From NCBI GenBank assembly GCA_937889225.1, contig CALAST010000077.1, forward strand, positions 1 to 64,000: a stretch of 64,000 bases of DNA, read 5' to 3'. The first letter of the stretch is position 1. The number at the start of each line of letters is the position of its first letter. The position numbers and the translations under genes are program-made. The stretch is from an uncultured Lachnobacterium sp. (lineage in GTDB: Bacteria > Bacillota > Clostridia > Lachnospirales > Lachnospiraceae). The notes beneath the pieces are model-generated. The model saw nothing but the letters and a program-made list of their open reading frames with translations. It was not told where the DNA came from and did not search any database. Of this stretch, positions 42,191-50,260 are shown one piece after another.

Positions 42191-43471
42191 TTACATTAGC
42201 TGTTGCTGTACCGGTAATTTGTTCACAATTTCCGTAATTCTTACACCAAAACTTTCTTCAATTACAACAACTTCGCCTTTTGCTACATGTTTACCATTGA
42301 CAAGAACATCAATTGGCTCACCGGCTAATCTTTCCAATTCTATAATTTTTCCAGGTGCTAAATCTAAAATCTCAGAAATAGATTTCTTTGTTCTTCCTAA
42401 CTCAACTGTAACCTGTAATGGAACATCCATAATAAGACCAATGTTTTCCGGCTGATATGTTCCTACCGGTACGGAATTGAACGCACCAAATTGTGCCGGC
42501 TGTACATTGACCGGCTGATTCATCATCATTGGCTGACCACCTATCATCTGCGGTCCCATCATTTGCTGATTCATCATCATCGGCTGACCCATCATCTGTT
42601 GATTCATCATCATTGGCTGACCCATCATTTGTTGATTCATCATCTGTTGATTCATCATTTGCTGGTCCATCATCATTGTTTGTCCCATAGCCGGTTCTTG
42701 TGTTGGCTGCGGTGCTGCCGGCTGTGGTGCAGATGCTTGTACAGATGCCACTACCTGTTCCGTCGTAGATGGTGCTTCATTATTCACGCCCATCATATTC
42801 TGCATCATCGCATCACACATTTCTTTCGCAAAAGAAACCGGATATAACTGCATAATTTCACTATCTACTAAATCACCAATTTCCATTCGGAATGTAATGC
42901 GAACAAAACGGCTTGATAAAAATGCATCTATCTCTGATTCATCTATATTTTCTTTCATATCAATCAAATCTGCCATTGGCGGACTGATATCAATTGTTTT
43001 ATTTAACATGGAAGAAAGTGACGTTGCAGAAGAACCCATCATCTGATTCATCGCTTCACTAATTGCACTTAAATGCAATTCGCCTAATTCACCACTCGTA
43101 TTGGTGCCATCGCCACCCATCATAAGGTCTGTAATAATCTTTACGTCATTTTCTCTTAACACAAGAATATTACTTCCATCAAGTCCTACTGTATATGCGA
43201 TTCGAATAAATACGCAAGGTCTTTCATAAGCCTGAACAATATCATCCCATGTAGCAAATGTAACTACCGGAGTTGAAATATCAACTTTACGATTTACCAA
43301 AGAGAACAACGTTGTGGCAGCTGTTCCCATGCTTATATTTGATATTTCTCCTATCGCATCTTTCTCTACCTCTGTTAATTCATCTTCTACAGGTTCCATT
43401 CCAAACGAATCACCGCCACTTGGGTCGCTAAGTAATGCGTTAATTTCTTCCTGAGATAAAACTCCATCCAT
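42191..43471 (-). CDS. fliY: flagellar switch protein FliY (CheC-like plus FliN domains)
   Basis: 426 aa rotor C-ring protein and CheY-P phosphatase. The N-terminus LSQEEINALL is the CheY-P binding motif shared with FliM. The CheC-like domain (about 30-225) keeps both active motifs: E42/N45 in GEISNISMG and E139/N142 in SEAMNQMMGSS. The C-terminal SpoA/FliN domain (about 350-426) has VPLQVTVELGRTKKSISEIL and VLVNGKHVAKGEVVVIEESF. The linker (about 230-330) is unusual: residues 261-320 are Met/Gln/Asn-rich tandem repeats such as QQMMNQQMMNQQMMGQPMMM. Start ATG 43471, 4 nt after fliM. Confidence 0.95.
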   Translation of the reverse strand: MDGVLSQEEINALLSDPSGGDSFGMEPVEDELTEVEKDAIGEISNISMGTAATTLFSLVNRKVDISTPVVTFATWDDIVQAYERPCVFIRIAYTVGLDGSNILVLRENDVKIITDLMMGGDGTNTSGELGELHLSAISEAMNQMMGSSATSLSSMLNKTIDISPPMADLIDMKENIDESEIDAFLSSRFVRITFRMEIGDLVDSEIMQLYPVSFAKEMCDAMMQNMMGVNNEAPSTTEQVVASVQASAPQPAAPQPTQEPAMGQTMMMDQQMMNQQMMNQQMMGQPMMMNQQMMGQPMMMNQQMMGPQMIGGQPMMMNQPVNVQPAQFGAFNSVPVGTYQPENIGLIMDVPLQVTVELGRTKKSISEILDLAPGKIIELERLAGEPIDVLVNGKHVAKGEVVVIEESFGVRITEIVNKLPVQQQLM

Positions 43472-43475
43472 ATCC

Positions 43476-44456
43476 CTATTGCTCCTCTCTGATCACTTCT
43501 GTGACCCTAACTGCGTAATTATCACCGGATGTTCCCGGTAATGCGGAAAACTTTCTTATATTTCCCACGTATATATCCAAATCTTCCTCTACATTTCTAT
43601 CCAGCCTTATGATATCACCAACTTGCAATGTCGAGAAGTCGCTTACTGAAATTATTGTTTCTCCAAGAACTGCACGAATTGGAATCTGTGCTTTTCGAAT
43701 CATAACTTCAATGACATCTGCATAACTGATTTCCTCATATTGCTGCATATTTGCATACCAATATTTTGTATTTAATTTATCAATAACATCTTCCAAGGTT
43801 ATATATGGAAGACAAATATTCATAAGACCTTCAACATCACCGATTTTAATACTGATTGTAATAATTGCAATCATTTCACTTGGCGAAATAATCTGTGCAT
43901 ATTGTGGATTTGTTTCCATTCTTTCCAAACGCGGTGCAATGGCAACTACATTCTGCCATGGTTCATGGAGCAAGTCCACACATACGACCATAATACGTTC
44001 CAAAATGAGAAGCTCAATTTCCGAAAAATCTCTCGGTTTTTCCATCGCTTCTCCTTTTCCACCAAGCATACGGTCTATTATGGCATATCCTAAATTTGTA
44101 GCCATTTCAATAATGATATTCCCCTGCAATGGAGCAAAATTAACCACCCCCAAAAGCACAGGGTTTGAAAGGGCATTTGTAAATTCCTGATATGTAACCG
44201 CTTCTGAATTCATTACCTCTATCTGTACATTTTTTCTTAAATATACAGGTAAATTTGTTGACAACAATCTGCCATAATGTTCGAATATAATCTCTAAAGT
44301 ACGAAGATGCTCTTTTGAGAATTTTGACGGGCGCGCAAAATCATAATCTTTAATCGGTTTTTCACCATTCTCTTTTATATCCTCTGCATCTATCTCACCG
44401 CTATTCAAACCCGCCAGTAATTTATCTATCTCTTCCTGGGATAAAACGTCACCCAT
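43476..44456 (-). CDS. fliM: flagellar motor switch protein FliM
   Basis: 326 aa C-ring protein that binds CheY-P and sets rotation direction. N-terminal CheY-binding motif LSQEEIDKLLAG; the middle domain has RTLEIIFEHYGRLLSTNLP and IDRMLGGKGE; the C-terminal SpoA domain has VLGETIISVSDFSTLQVGD followed by IIRLDRNVEEDLDIYVGN. Start ATG 44456 with AGGTGGTGAG upstream. It precedes fliY as in other Firmicutes. Confidence 0.96.
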   Translation of the reverse strand: MGDVLSQEEIDKLLAGLNSGEIDAEDIKENGEKPIKDYDFARPSKFSKEHLRTLEIIFEHYGRLLSTNLPVYLRKNVQIEVMNSEAVTYQEFTNALSNPVLLGVVNFAPLQGNIIIEMATNLGYAIIDRMLGGKGEAMEKPRDFSEIELLILERIMVVCVDLLHEPWQNVVAIAPRLERMETNPQYAQIISPSEMIAIITISIKIGDVEGLMNICLPYITLEDVIDKLNTKYWYANMQQYEEISYADVIEVMIRKAQIPIRAVLGETIISVSDFSTLQVGDIIRLDRNVEEDLDIYVGNIRKFSALPGTSGDNYAVRVTEVIREEQ

Positions 44457-44489
44457 CTGTCTCTCACCACCTGTTGTACAATTTCTATC

Positions 44490-45017
44490 TTAGTCTGTAT
44501 TAAATTTTGGGAAACTGATGCCTACAATATAATCAGCCCCGAACATATTCTGAAGTTGTTTTAACATATCTTTTTTCAGTTTTTCCATGCCACCTTCTGT
44601 ATTTAACTCTTCAAGAGTATAGCTGCGAACAACTGCATTAATTTTATCTAAAATAATACTTTCTTTTTCAGCGATAATTGTTGTATTATTGTCTGCATAT
44701 TCATCACTTTCATTGTTTAAGTTAAGTGACACAGAAAATACCGCAAAATGTGCTTCCTTATCTTCTCCTGTTGCGAGGTTTGTAGTTATAGTCTCTCCTG
44801 CATTAACTGCATATGTTGCAATTTGAGATACTGGCAAATTGGAAAGACCATTCGTTGCACCACTATTTACTTCCAAATTAATCGCTTCACACACTTTTGT
44901 AATAAGCTCATTTGCCTGTTTTGTTTGTGGAACTAATGTGAATACAATAATTCCGGATAATACAAAATTTGCAAATACCAAGGCTAATATAATGACTGAT
45001 AACAAATTTTTTTTCAT
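44490..45017 (-). CDS. fliL: flagellar basal-body associated protein FliL
   Basis: 175 aa. One membrane helix near the N-terminus (LLSVIILALVFANFVLSGII), then an extracytoplasmic FliL domain (about 70-170) with HFAVFSVSLNLNNESDEYAD and the C-terminal DMLKQLQNMFGADYIVGISF. FliL rings surround and support the stator. Start ATG 45017 with GAGGAAG upstream; it follows motB by 16 nt. Confidence 0.9.
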   Translation of the reverse strand: MKKNLLSVIILALVFANFVLSGIIVFTLVPQTKQANELITKVCEAINLEVNSGATNGLSNLPVSQIATYAVNAGETITTNLATGEDKEAHFAVFSVSLNLNNESDEYADNNTTIIAEKESIILDKINAVVRSYTLEELNTEGGMEKLKKDMLKQLQNMFGADYIVGISFPKFNTD

Positions 45018-45033
45018 AACGCATCTTCCTCTT

Positions 45034-45855
45034 CTAATTTTCTAAATTTGAATTGTATGAATTATATATTTTAATGACAACACGACGATTTCGTGCTCTG
45101 CCTTCTGCCGTTGCATTATCTGCAATTGGGATATACTCTCCACGCCCTGACGACTTAATATAAGCAGGATTGAGTTTCGTATTATCACGAATATAATTCG
45201 CAACAGTTAATGCACGATACATGGATAAAACGTCGTTGTTTTCATACTTACTTCTACTGGAAACCGGAACATTATCGGTGTGCCCTTCAATTTCAATAAT
45301 ATTCTTACTATAACGACCTAGCACAACCGCAATCTTATTCACTACCGGATATGCATCGTTTATAATTTCTGCCTTACCTGAGTCAAAAAGAACTGCTCCG
45401 CTTAAGTTTAGCATAACACCACTTTCGTCAAATTCTACTTCTACCTGATCATTGATGCCCAACTCATCTACAGCACCCTGTATATTTTCTGCCATTTCTT
45501 CTGATTCAGCTAAAGATTCCTGTTTGTACTTTTCTTTTAAATCTTCTTCTGCTTCTTCTTCCTCTAATGTCTGGTTATTTGAAAGTTCATTATAATAGTC
45601 ATCCATATATTCCAACATGCGGATACCGCCACCAATTAAGTCGCCTTCACCAATTACAGCAGAACCGGCATCCGGCAAAATACTTACTCTTTGCTGCAAG
45701 GATACAACTACCATCTGGAACTTTTCTGCATCTACTGTTGACATAGAGAACAAAAGTACGAAGAAACACAAAAGCAGGTTCATAAGGTCCGAGAACGTGG
45801 CCATCCACGGTGCGGCCCCTTTTTGTCCTTCCGGCTGTTTTTTCTTTTTTGCCAC
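45034..45855 (-). CDS. motB: flagellar stator protein MotB
   Basis: 273 aa. A Lys-rich N-terminus is followed by the single membrane helix containing the ion-binding Asp (FSDLMNLLLCFFVLLFSMS), a plug/linker region rich in Glu (about 95-130), and a C-terminal OmpA-like peptidoglycan-binding domain with IIEIEGHTDNVPVSS and GRGEYIPIADNATAEGRARN then RRVVIKI. The start is GTG 45855, overlapping the motA stop by 1 nt, with GGAGG 9 nt upstream. Proton or sodium use cannot be decided from the sequence. Confidence 0.95.
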   Translation of the reverse strand: MAKKKKQPEGQKGAAPWMATFSDLMNLLLCFFVLLFSMSTVDAEKFQMVVVSLQQRVSILPDAGSAVIGEGDLIGGGIRMLEYMDDYYNELSNNQTLEEEEAEEDLKEKYKQESLAESEEMAENIQGAVDELGINDQVEVEFDESGVMLNLSGAVLFDSGKAEIINDAYPVVNKIAVVLGRYSKNIIEIEGHTDNVPVSSRSKYENNDVLSMYRALTVANYIRDNTKLNPAYIKSSGRGEYIPIADNATAEGRARNRRVVIKIYNSYNSNLEN

Positions 45856-46661
45856 TATTCTTCACCTCCAGCGGAATCAGAACCATTTAAGCTGTCACGT
45901 AATGAAGGTGCAAGGAATGATTTCAATTTTTCTTCAATAACACGAGGGTTTTCTCCTGCCTGTATAGAAAGCAGACCCTCTATCGTAATCTCTTTCAACA
46001 TAACTTCGGTTTCATTATTGGTTTTTAATTTATTTGCAGTTGGTGTACATAACCAGTTTGCAATCAGGGAACCATATAATGTAGTAAGAAGTGCTACTGC
46101 CATGTTTGGTCCAATTGAGGAGGCGTCTTCCAGGTTTTTTAACATGTTAACCAAACCGATAAGCGTACCAATCATCCCCCATGCAGGACCCATTTCAGCC
46201 CATTTTTCCCAGAAACCGATAACCTTTGCATGACGGCTTTCCAGACAAACCAAATCCGTTTCCAAAATCCCGCGAACCAGTTCTGGGTCAGTACCGTCTA
46301 CAACTAACATAATACCTTTTTTTAAGAAATCATCTTCGATATTGTTAGCGGCTTCTTCCAAAGCGAGAAGACCTTCTTTTCGACCTACGTTTGATAACTC
46401 TATAATCGAACGTATTGTTGCCGCAGGGTCTGACACCTTATCCTGAAAAGCCAAACGAATGGATGAAAAACCACTTATAAAATCCCGCAATTTGCCGGCA
46501 ACAAGTACACTACTAAGAGAACCACCAATTGTAATAAATACAGATGGCAAGTCAATGAAACTTTCCCAAATAGTTTCGACCATCCAATTTGAACTTGACA
46601 AAATACCGAAAATTACCATTACAAAACCGAAAACGATACCAATAAGAGAAGCAATATCCAC
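45855..46661 (-). CDS. motA: flagellar stator protein MotA
   Basis: 268 aa, four membrane helices. Features: MDIASLIGIVFGFVMVIFGI at the start, NVGRKEGLLALEEAAN in the cytoplasmic loop that meets the rotor, and helices with GPAWGMIGTLIGLVNML and NMAVALLTTLYGSLIANWL (the proline/threonine-type channel region). Start chosen at GTG 46661, 6 nt after GGAAGGTG; the GTG at 46670 lies inside that site. It heads a new unit with its own promoter. In Bacillus motAB is elsewhere; in many Clostridia it is in this cluster. Confidence 0.95.
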   Translation of the reverse strand: MDIASLIGIVFGFVMVIFGILSSSNWMVETIWESFIDLPSVFITIGGSLSSVLVAGKLRDFISGFSSIRLAFQDKVSDPAATIRSIIELSNVGRKEGLLALEEAANNIEDDFLKKGIMLVVDGTDPELVRGILETDLVCLESRHAKVIGFWEKWAEMGPAWGMIGTLIGLVNMLKNLEDASSIGPNMAVALLTTLYGSLIANWLCTPTANKLKTNNETEVMLKEITIEGLLSIQAGENPRVIEEKLKSFLAPSLRDSLNGSDSAGGEE

Positions 46662-46735
46662 GAAATACACCTTCCAATCAATTTATTTGGATTAAACAAA
46701 TATGTACATAATACGTCATATTAATCCTATACGTA

Positions 46736-46764
46736 ATTTTACTAAACTTTCCACAATTTGTCTA
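46736..46764 (-). promoter_or_regulatory. candidate sigma-A promoter of motA and downstream genes
   Basis: Minus strand TAGACA (46759-46764), 17-nt spacer, TAAAAT (46736-46741): 5 of 6 at both boxes. It lies about 75 nt before motA. A sigma-28-like TAAA-N15-GTGGAAAG also overlaps but matches poorly. Confidence 0.55.
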
Positions 46765-46829
46765 CTTACTTTATCACGTTTTTTGTTTAAATTTCATTAA
46801 AAGTAAGTATAAAAACAACATTTTATATA

Positions 46830-46866
46830 ACATATGGGAGTGATGCAGCACCACCCCCGCATATGT
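46830..46866 (-). other. hairpin in the flgE-motA gap
   Basis: ACATATG (46830-46836) pairs with CATATGT (46860-46866), extended inward by GG/CC and GTG/CAC with small bulges. The GC-rich inner part and T-containing flank could make it a second weak terminator upstream of the motA promoter. Confidence 0.4.
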
Positions 46867-46907
46867 TTATTTATTAAAGTTACCTTCTAATTTCTTCATC
46901 ATAATTT

Positions 46908-46940
46908 AAAAATTGAAAACTCTAAAAATTTTCAATTTTT
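46908..46940 (-). terminator. terminator-like hairpin after flgE
   Basis: AAAAATTGAAAA (46908-46919) and TTTTCAATTTTT (46929-46940) form a perfect 12-bp, AT-rich stem with a 9-nt loop; the 3' arm itself ends in UUUUU on the minus strand. It is about 75 nt after the flgE stop. Together with the motA promoter it splits the flagellar cluster into two units. The remainder of the 354-nt gap holds no gene and no flbD. Confidence 0.55.
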
Positions 46941-47015
46941 GCCTTTATGATTAGGCTTATCTTTTATAACAGTTCATTTACCTTTTTTATTACTTCACAT
47001 TTCCACTAATTACGA

Positions 47016-48974
47016 TTATCTCTTAAGATTAATCAATTCTTCCAATAAAGAATCGGATGTCGTAATAACACGAGAGTTTGCTTGGAAACCACGCTGTGTA
47101 ATAATCATATCAGTAAATTGTGCAGAAAGGTCTACGTTAGACATTTCAAGCTGACCTGTTGTAATTGAACTTCCGTCTGCTGAAATTTCCACACCAATGC
47201 CATCGAACTCTCCGGAGTTTAATGTTGTTTGATAACAGTTATCACCGATTTTTTCAAGACCGGAAGCATTTGCAAATTGTGCAACTGCAATCTGTCCTAA
47301 AAGTACAGTATTACCATTATCATATGCACCATAAATTCTACCGCTGGCATCTACGGAAACACCTGTCAATGCACCAAGTTTTCGACCTGTACCATCTCCC
47401 ATTGTATCACCCTTTAAGGACTTCATGGTAGATGTTCCACCGTTATTTAAGTTCAAGCAGCTTGAGAAATCAATCTCAATATCTTTAAAGTTACTGGTTG
47501 TACCATCTGCATTTTCATAGTTTGAAAGAATACGTGACATATTTAATGTTACAGAATTTGAAATACCTGTTGAACCACCAATAGAAACGAAAGTACCTTC
47601 GTTTGTATCAAATACTAACTCATACTGTTCTGTATACGGTTCGGAAATAATCTGTCTTGTAACCGTTCCACCTGCTTCATTTGTTTCTGTAACAGTATAA
47701 TAGTAATGCTCACCTTCTTCTAACTGATATACCGGTGAATTTCCATATAACATGGTAACCGGATTAAAATTAGGGTCATTATCCGGGTCTGTAATAATCA
47801 CTTTTTCACCAGCAGCGTTGTAATAATAACATGGAGCATCTTCCGTTACATTAAATGCTGTCAATACATTGCCTTCCTGGTCTGTATATACTGGCTTTGT
47901 AGCTTCTGAAACAACCATATTTCCATCTGCATCCGTATAGTAATAATAGTCACCTGCTTCTGCAGGAGTTACTGCGATATCACCATACATACCGGTCTCA
48001 GCATCCACACTTGCTGCCGGAACAAGAATTGTCTGCCCTGCATCGTTTGTATATGTATAATATTCTTCCGCAGCTGTAATTGCAAGTGCTGTCAAACGAT
48101 TATTATTTGCATCTGCAAATACCTGATTTCCGTTTTCATCTAATGCATAATAAATATTACCTGTAGAGAATAACTGGTCTGTTGTTACCGGATTATCTTT
48201 ATTGTTTCCTGCATTTGCAATCGCAATGACGTCATTTCCATACTGGTCAACGATAGAATCTAATGTAACGGTATATTTACCTTCATCTTCACCAACATTG
48301 CCTGTATTTACATTTTTTACATAGAATTTTGCGGTATAAGCGTAACCAAGGTCATCATAGAAGCCTAATGTCATAACATAGCCTTCATCACTCTCTGTTA
48401 CGTTTGTATCATTTTTATCCAAAATACCGGATACATATCCTTTTGTGGTTGCTTCCGGTGCAGATGTCTGATTTCCCGGAGCCATAACCTGTAAAGCACT
48501 TACGGTATCTTTTTTGATATTACCTGTTGTCGGGTCTACCTGCCATCCCATAAGTGTATAACCGGTAGAAGTCATACAAAGATATCCATTACCATCTACA
48601 TAATAAGAACCGGAACGGGTAAAAAAGTTATTTGTTCCATCACTTACAATGAAAAAGTTTGTTGTTTGACTGTCGGTTAATTTCAAGTCGAATGGATTTC
48701 CTGTTGTTTCAGCGGCACCTGCCGTTGTAATACTCACACTTGTTGCACCTGCGGTAACACCAAGACCAATCTGTTTTGCGTTGATACCACCAACACCAAG
48801 TGCACCATTACCACCGGATGCATTTGCAGTAGTTTGATAAATGATTTCACTAAAAGTTACTCGTGAAGCCTTAAATGCTTCTGTATTTACGTTTGCGATA
48901 TTGTTACCGATAACGTCCATTCTTGTCTGATGTGTCTTAAGACCTGACACAGCAGAATACATTGATCTCATCAT
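47016..48974 (-). CDS. flgE: flagellar hook protein FlgE with repeat-containing central domain
   Basis: 652 aa, larger than the roughly 400-500 aa common for FlgE. The N-terminus MRSMYSAVSGLKTHQTRMDV with IGNNIANVNTEAFKASRVTF and the C-terminus SNVDLSAQFTDMIITQRGFQ with ANSRVITTSDSLLEELINLK form the axial D0/D1 parts. The surface-exposed middle (about 274-450) contains about five degenerate units of 31-42 residues beginning with a tyrosine cluster and a turn: YYALDENGNQV, YYTYTNDAGQTI, YYYYTDADGNMV, CYYYNAAGEKVI, YYYTVTETNEAGG. Start ATG 48974 has GGAGG 10 nt upstream. It is followed by a terminator and lacks the usual flbD neighbour. Confidence 0.95.
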   Translation of the reverse strand: MMRSMYSAVSGLKTHQTRMDVIGNNIANVNTEAFKASRVTFSEIIYQTTANASGGNGALGVGGINAKQIGLGVTAGATSVSITTAGAAETTGNPFDLKLTDSQTTNFFIVSDGTNNFFTRSGSYYVDGNGYLCMTSTGYTLMGWQVDPTTGNIKKDTVSALQVMAPGNQTSAPEATTKGYVSGILDKNDTNVTESDEGYVMTLGFYDDLGYAYTAKFYVKNVNTGNVGEDEGKYTVTLDSIVDQYGNDVIAIANAGNNKDNPVTTDQLFSTGNIYYALDENGNQVFADANNNRLTALAITAAEEYYTYTNDAGQTILVPAASVDAETGMYGDIAVTPAEAGDYYYYTDADGNMVVSEATKPVYTDQEGNVLTAFNVTEDAPCYYYNAAGEKVIITDPDNDPNFNPVTMLYGNSPVYQLEEGEHYYYTVTETNEAGGTVTRQIISEPYTEQYELVFDTNEGTFVSIGGSTGISNSVTLNMSRILSNYENADGTTSNFKDIEIDFSSCLNLNNGGTSTMKSLKGDTMGDGTGRKLGALTGVSVDASGRIYGAYDNGNTVLLGQIAVAQFANASGLEKIGDNCYQTTLNSGEFDGIGVEISADGSSITTGQLEMSNVDLSAQFTDMIITQRGFQANSRVITTSDSLLEELINLKR

Positions 48975-49059
48975 AAAGCATTGCCCTCCTATTTTTCTTT
49001 TGGGCAGTCGTTTCGTTTTCCTCTGTCAGTCAGAAAACATAAGCCTCCAAAAGGTCCGG

Positions 49060-49464
49060 CTAAATAATGACTGCTCCATCAATATTTGTAAATACATTAC
49101 TGCTTGTTTCTGTTTGTTCCATAGCCGTAACGACTGTCTTATTTGGTACGTTTACAATAAAAGCCAAGGAATCTACTAATACTAAGGATTCTTGAATCCC
49201 CTTTTCACCTGCCTGTTTCACTCCATTTTCGAGACGGGCATTTTGTGAATCCGTAAGAAGAATGTTTCTGTCATTTAATCTGTTTATTGCATGTTTGGAA
49301 AACTTAAGTGCTGAGGATTCCATCACACTTTCGTTTTGTTTCTGTCTTAAAAGTTCTTCGAAAGAACGTTCAACGGAAACTTCCGATTTATTTACTTGTG
49401 GATTCTGTAAATACTTATCTCGAATTTGTTCAATGGAAATGAATTGATTAGTTATCTGATTCAT
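49060..49464 (-). CDS. flagellar operon protein (TIGR02530 family)
   Basis: 134 aa. The conserved core reads LKFSKHAINRLNDRNILLTD and is followed by LENGVKQAGEKGIQESLVLV and ALIVNV-type sequence (DSLAFIVNVPNKTVVTAM), matching the small family found between flgD and flgE in Firmicutes and spirochaetes. No signal or membrane helix. Start chosen at ATG 49464, 6 nt after GGGGG; the TTG at 49470 abuts that site. Function unproven; probably hook assembly. Confidence 0.85.
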   Translation of the reverse strand: MNQITNQFISIEQIRDKYLQNPQVNKSEVSVERSFEELLRQKQNESVMESSALKFSKHAINRLNDRNILLTDSQNARLENGVKQAGEKGIQESLVLVDSLAFIVNVPNKTVVTAMEQTETSSNVFTNIDGAVII

Positions 49465-49491
49465 ACTCAACCCCCTGTTTCCAAAAATTAC

Positions 49492-50247
49492 TTATGCTAC
49501 ATCGGTTGTTTCACTGGAATTTTCTGTTTCGTTTTCCGTACCATCTACATCACCTTCAGAACCTTCCGTTTCCCCCTCTGCACCTTCTGCACCTTCTGCT
49601 TCTTCTGCCGCTTTTACAAGTTCTGCCATTTTTTCTTCATATTTCTTTAAAACAGCAACTGTTTCATCGGATACAAAGCTTTGCTCATAAGATGTCATAC
49701 CATCATAAATTTCACGAAGCTGCTCTAAGCCCATCTTATAAGATACTGTTAAATTATCAATACTTGGAAGTGCTTCAATCATCTGTTTAAATGTATTTCC
49801 TAAGGTTGCAGCTTCATAATATTCAGTATCTGCTACTGTATCTAAAGAATCCAATGGATATAAATTATCATTTACGGATAAGAAAACTTCTCCGTTTTCA
49901 TACATGACATAATCCACTTTACCTTCTACATAAGATGTATTTCCTGTCGTTTCACTTGTTACTTCCAAAATAACATGTTTTCCAACAAGGGCATTTGCCA
50001 TATTATTCTGCTGTGTTTGTGTAGAAGACAGCGTTGCTTCCAACTGGGAGAATGTAGCCATCTGTGCAACATAATCCGTGTTGCTGGTCGGTTCTAACGG
50101 GTCCTGATACTGCATTTCTGCACAAAGAAGCTGCAAGAACTGGTCATATCCCAATGTCGAGCCGGTTGCATTTATTTGGTTTTTATTGGAATTGTCTGTG
50201 AAGTTATACTCTAATTTTCCATCTACTACCGGTGCTATAATTGCCAT
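49492..50247 (-). CDS. flgD: hook capping protein FlgD
   Basis: 251 aa. The conserved N-terminal export and cap region reads YDQFLQLLCAEMQYQDPLEP and TSNTDYVAQMATFSQLEATL. The central part (about 95-190) is beta-rich and variable. The last 40 residues are a low-complexity Glu/Gly/Thr tail (AEGAEGAEGETEGSEGD and on), which is not usual for FlgD. Start ATG 50247 with AAAGGAG 7 nt upstream. It follows fliK by 13 nt. Confidence 0.92.
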   Translation of the reverse strand: MAIIAPVVDGKLEYNFTDNSNKNQINATGSTLGYDQFLQLLCAEMQYQDPLEPTSNTDYVAQMATFSQLEATLSSTQTQQNNMANALVGKHVILEVTSETTGNTSYVEGKVDYVMYENGEVFLSVNDNLYPLDSLDTVADTEYYEAATLGNTFKQMIEALPSIDNLTVSYKMGLEQLREIYDGMTSYEQSFVSDETVAVLKKYEEKMAELVKAAEEAEGAEGAEGETEGSEGDVDGTENETENSSETTDVA

Positions 50248-50260
50248 AATATTTCTCCTT

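Noticed and set aside
42512..42691. Regular short DNA repeats resembling a CRISPR array
   Set aside because: Repeats are imperfect, in frame, encode Met/Gln/Asn in FliY, and have no unique spacers of constant length.
46797..46862. 21-codon cysteine-rich minus-strand frame (MRGWCCITPICYIKCC) in the flgE-motA gap
   Set aside because: It begins inside a hairpin, has no Shine-Dalgarno and no supporting context; more likely RNA structure than a peptide gene.
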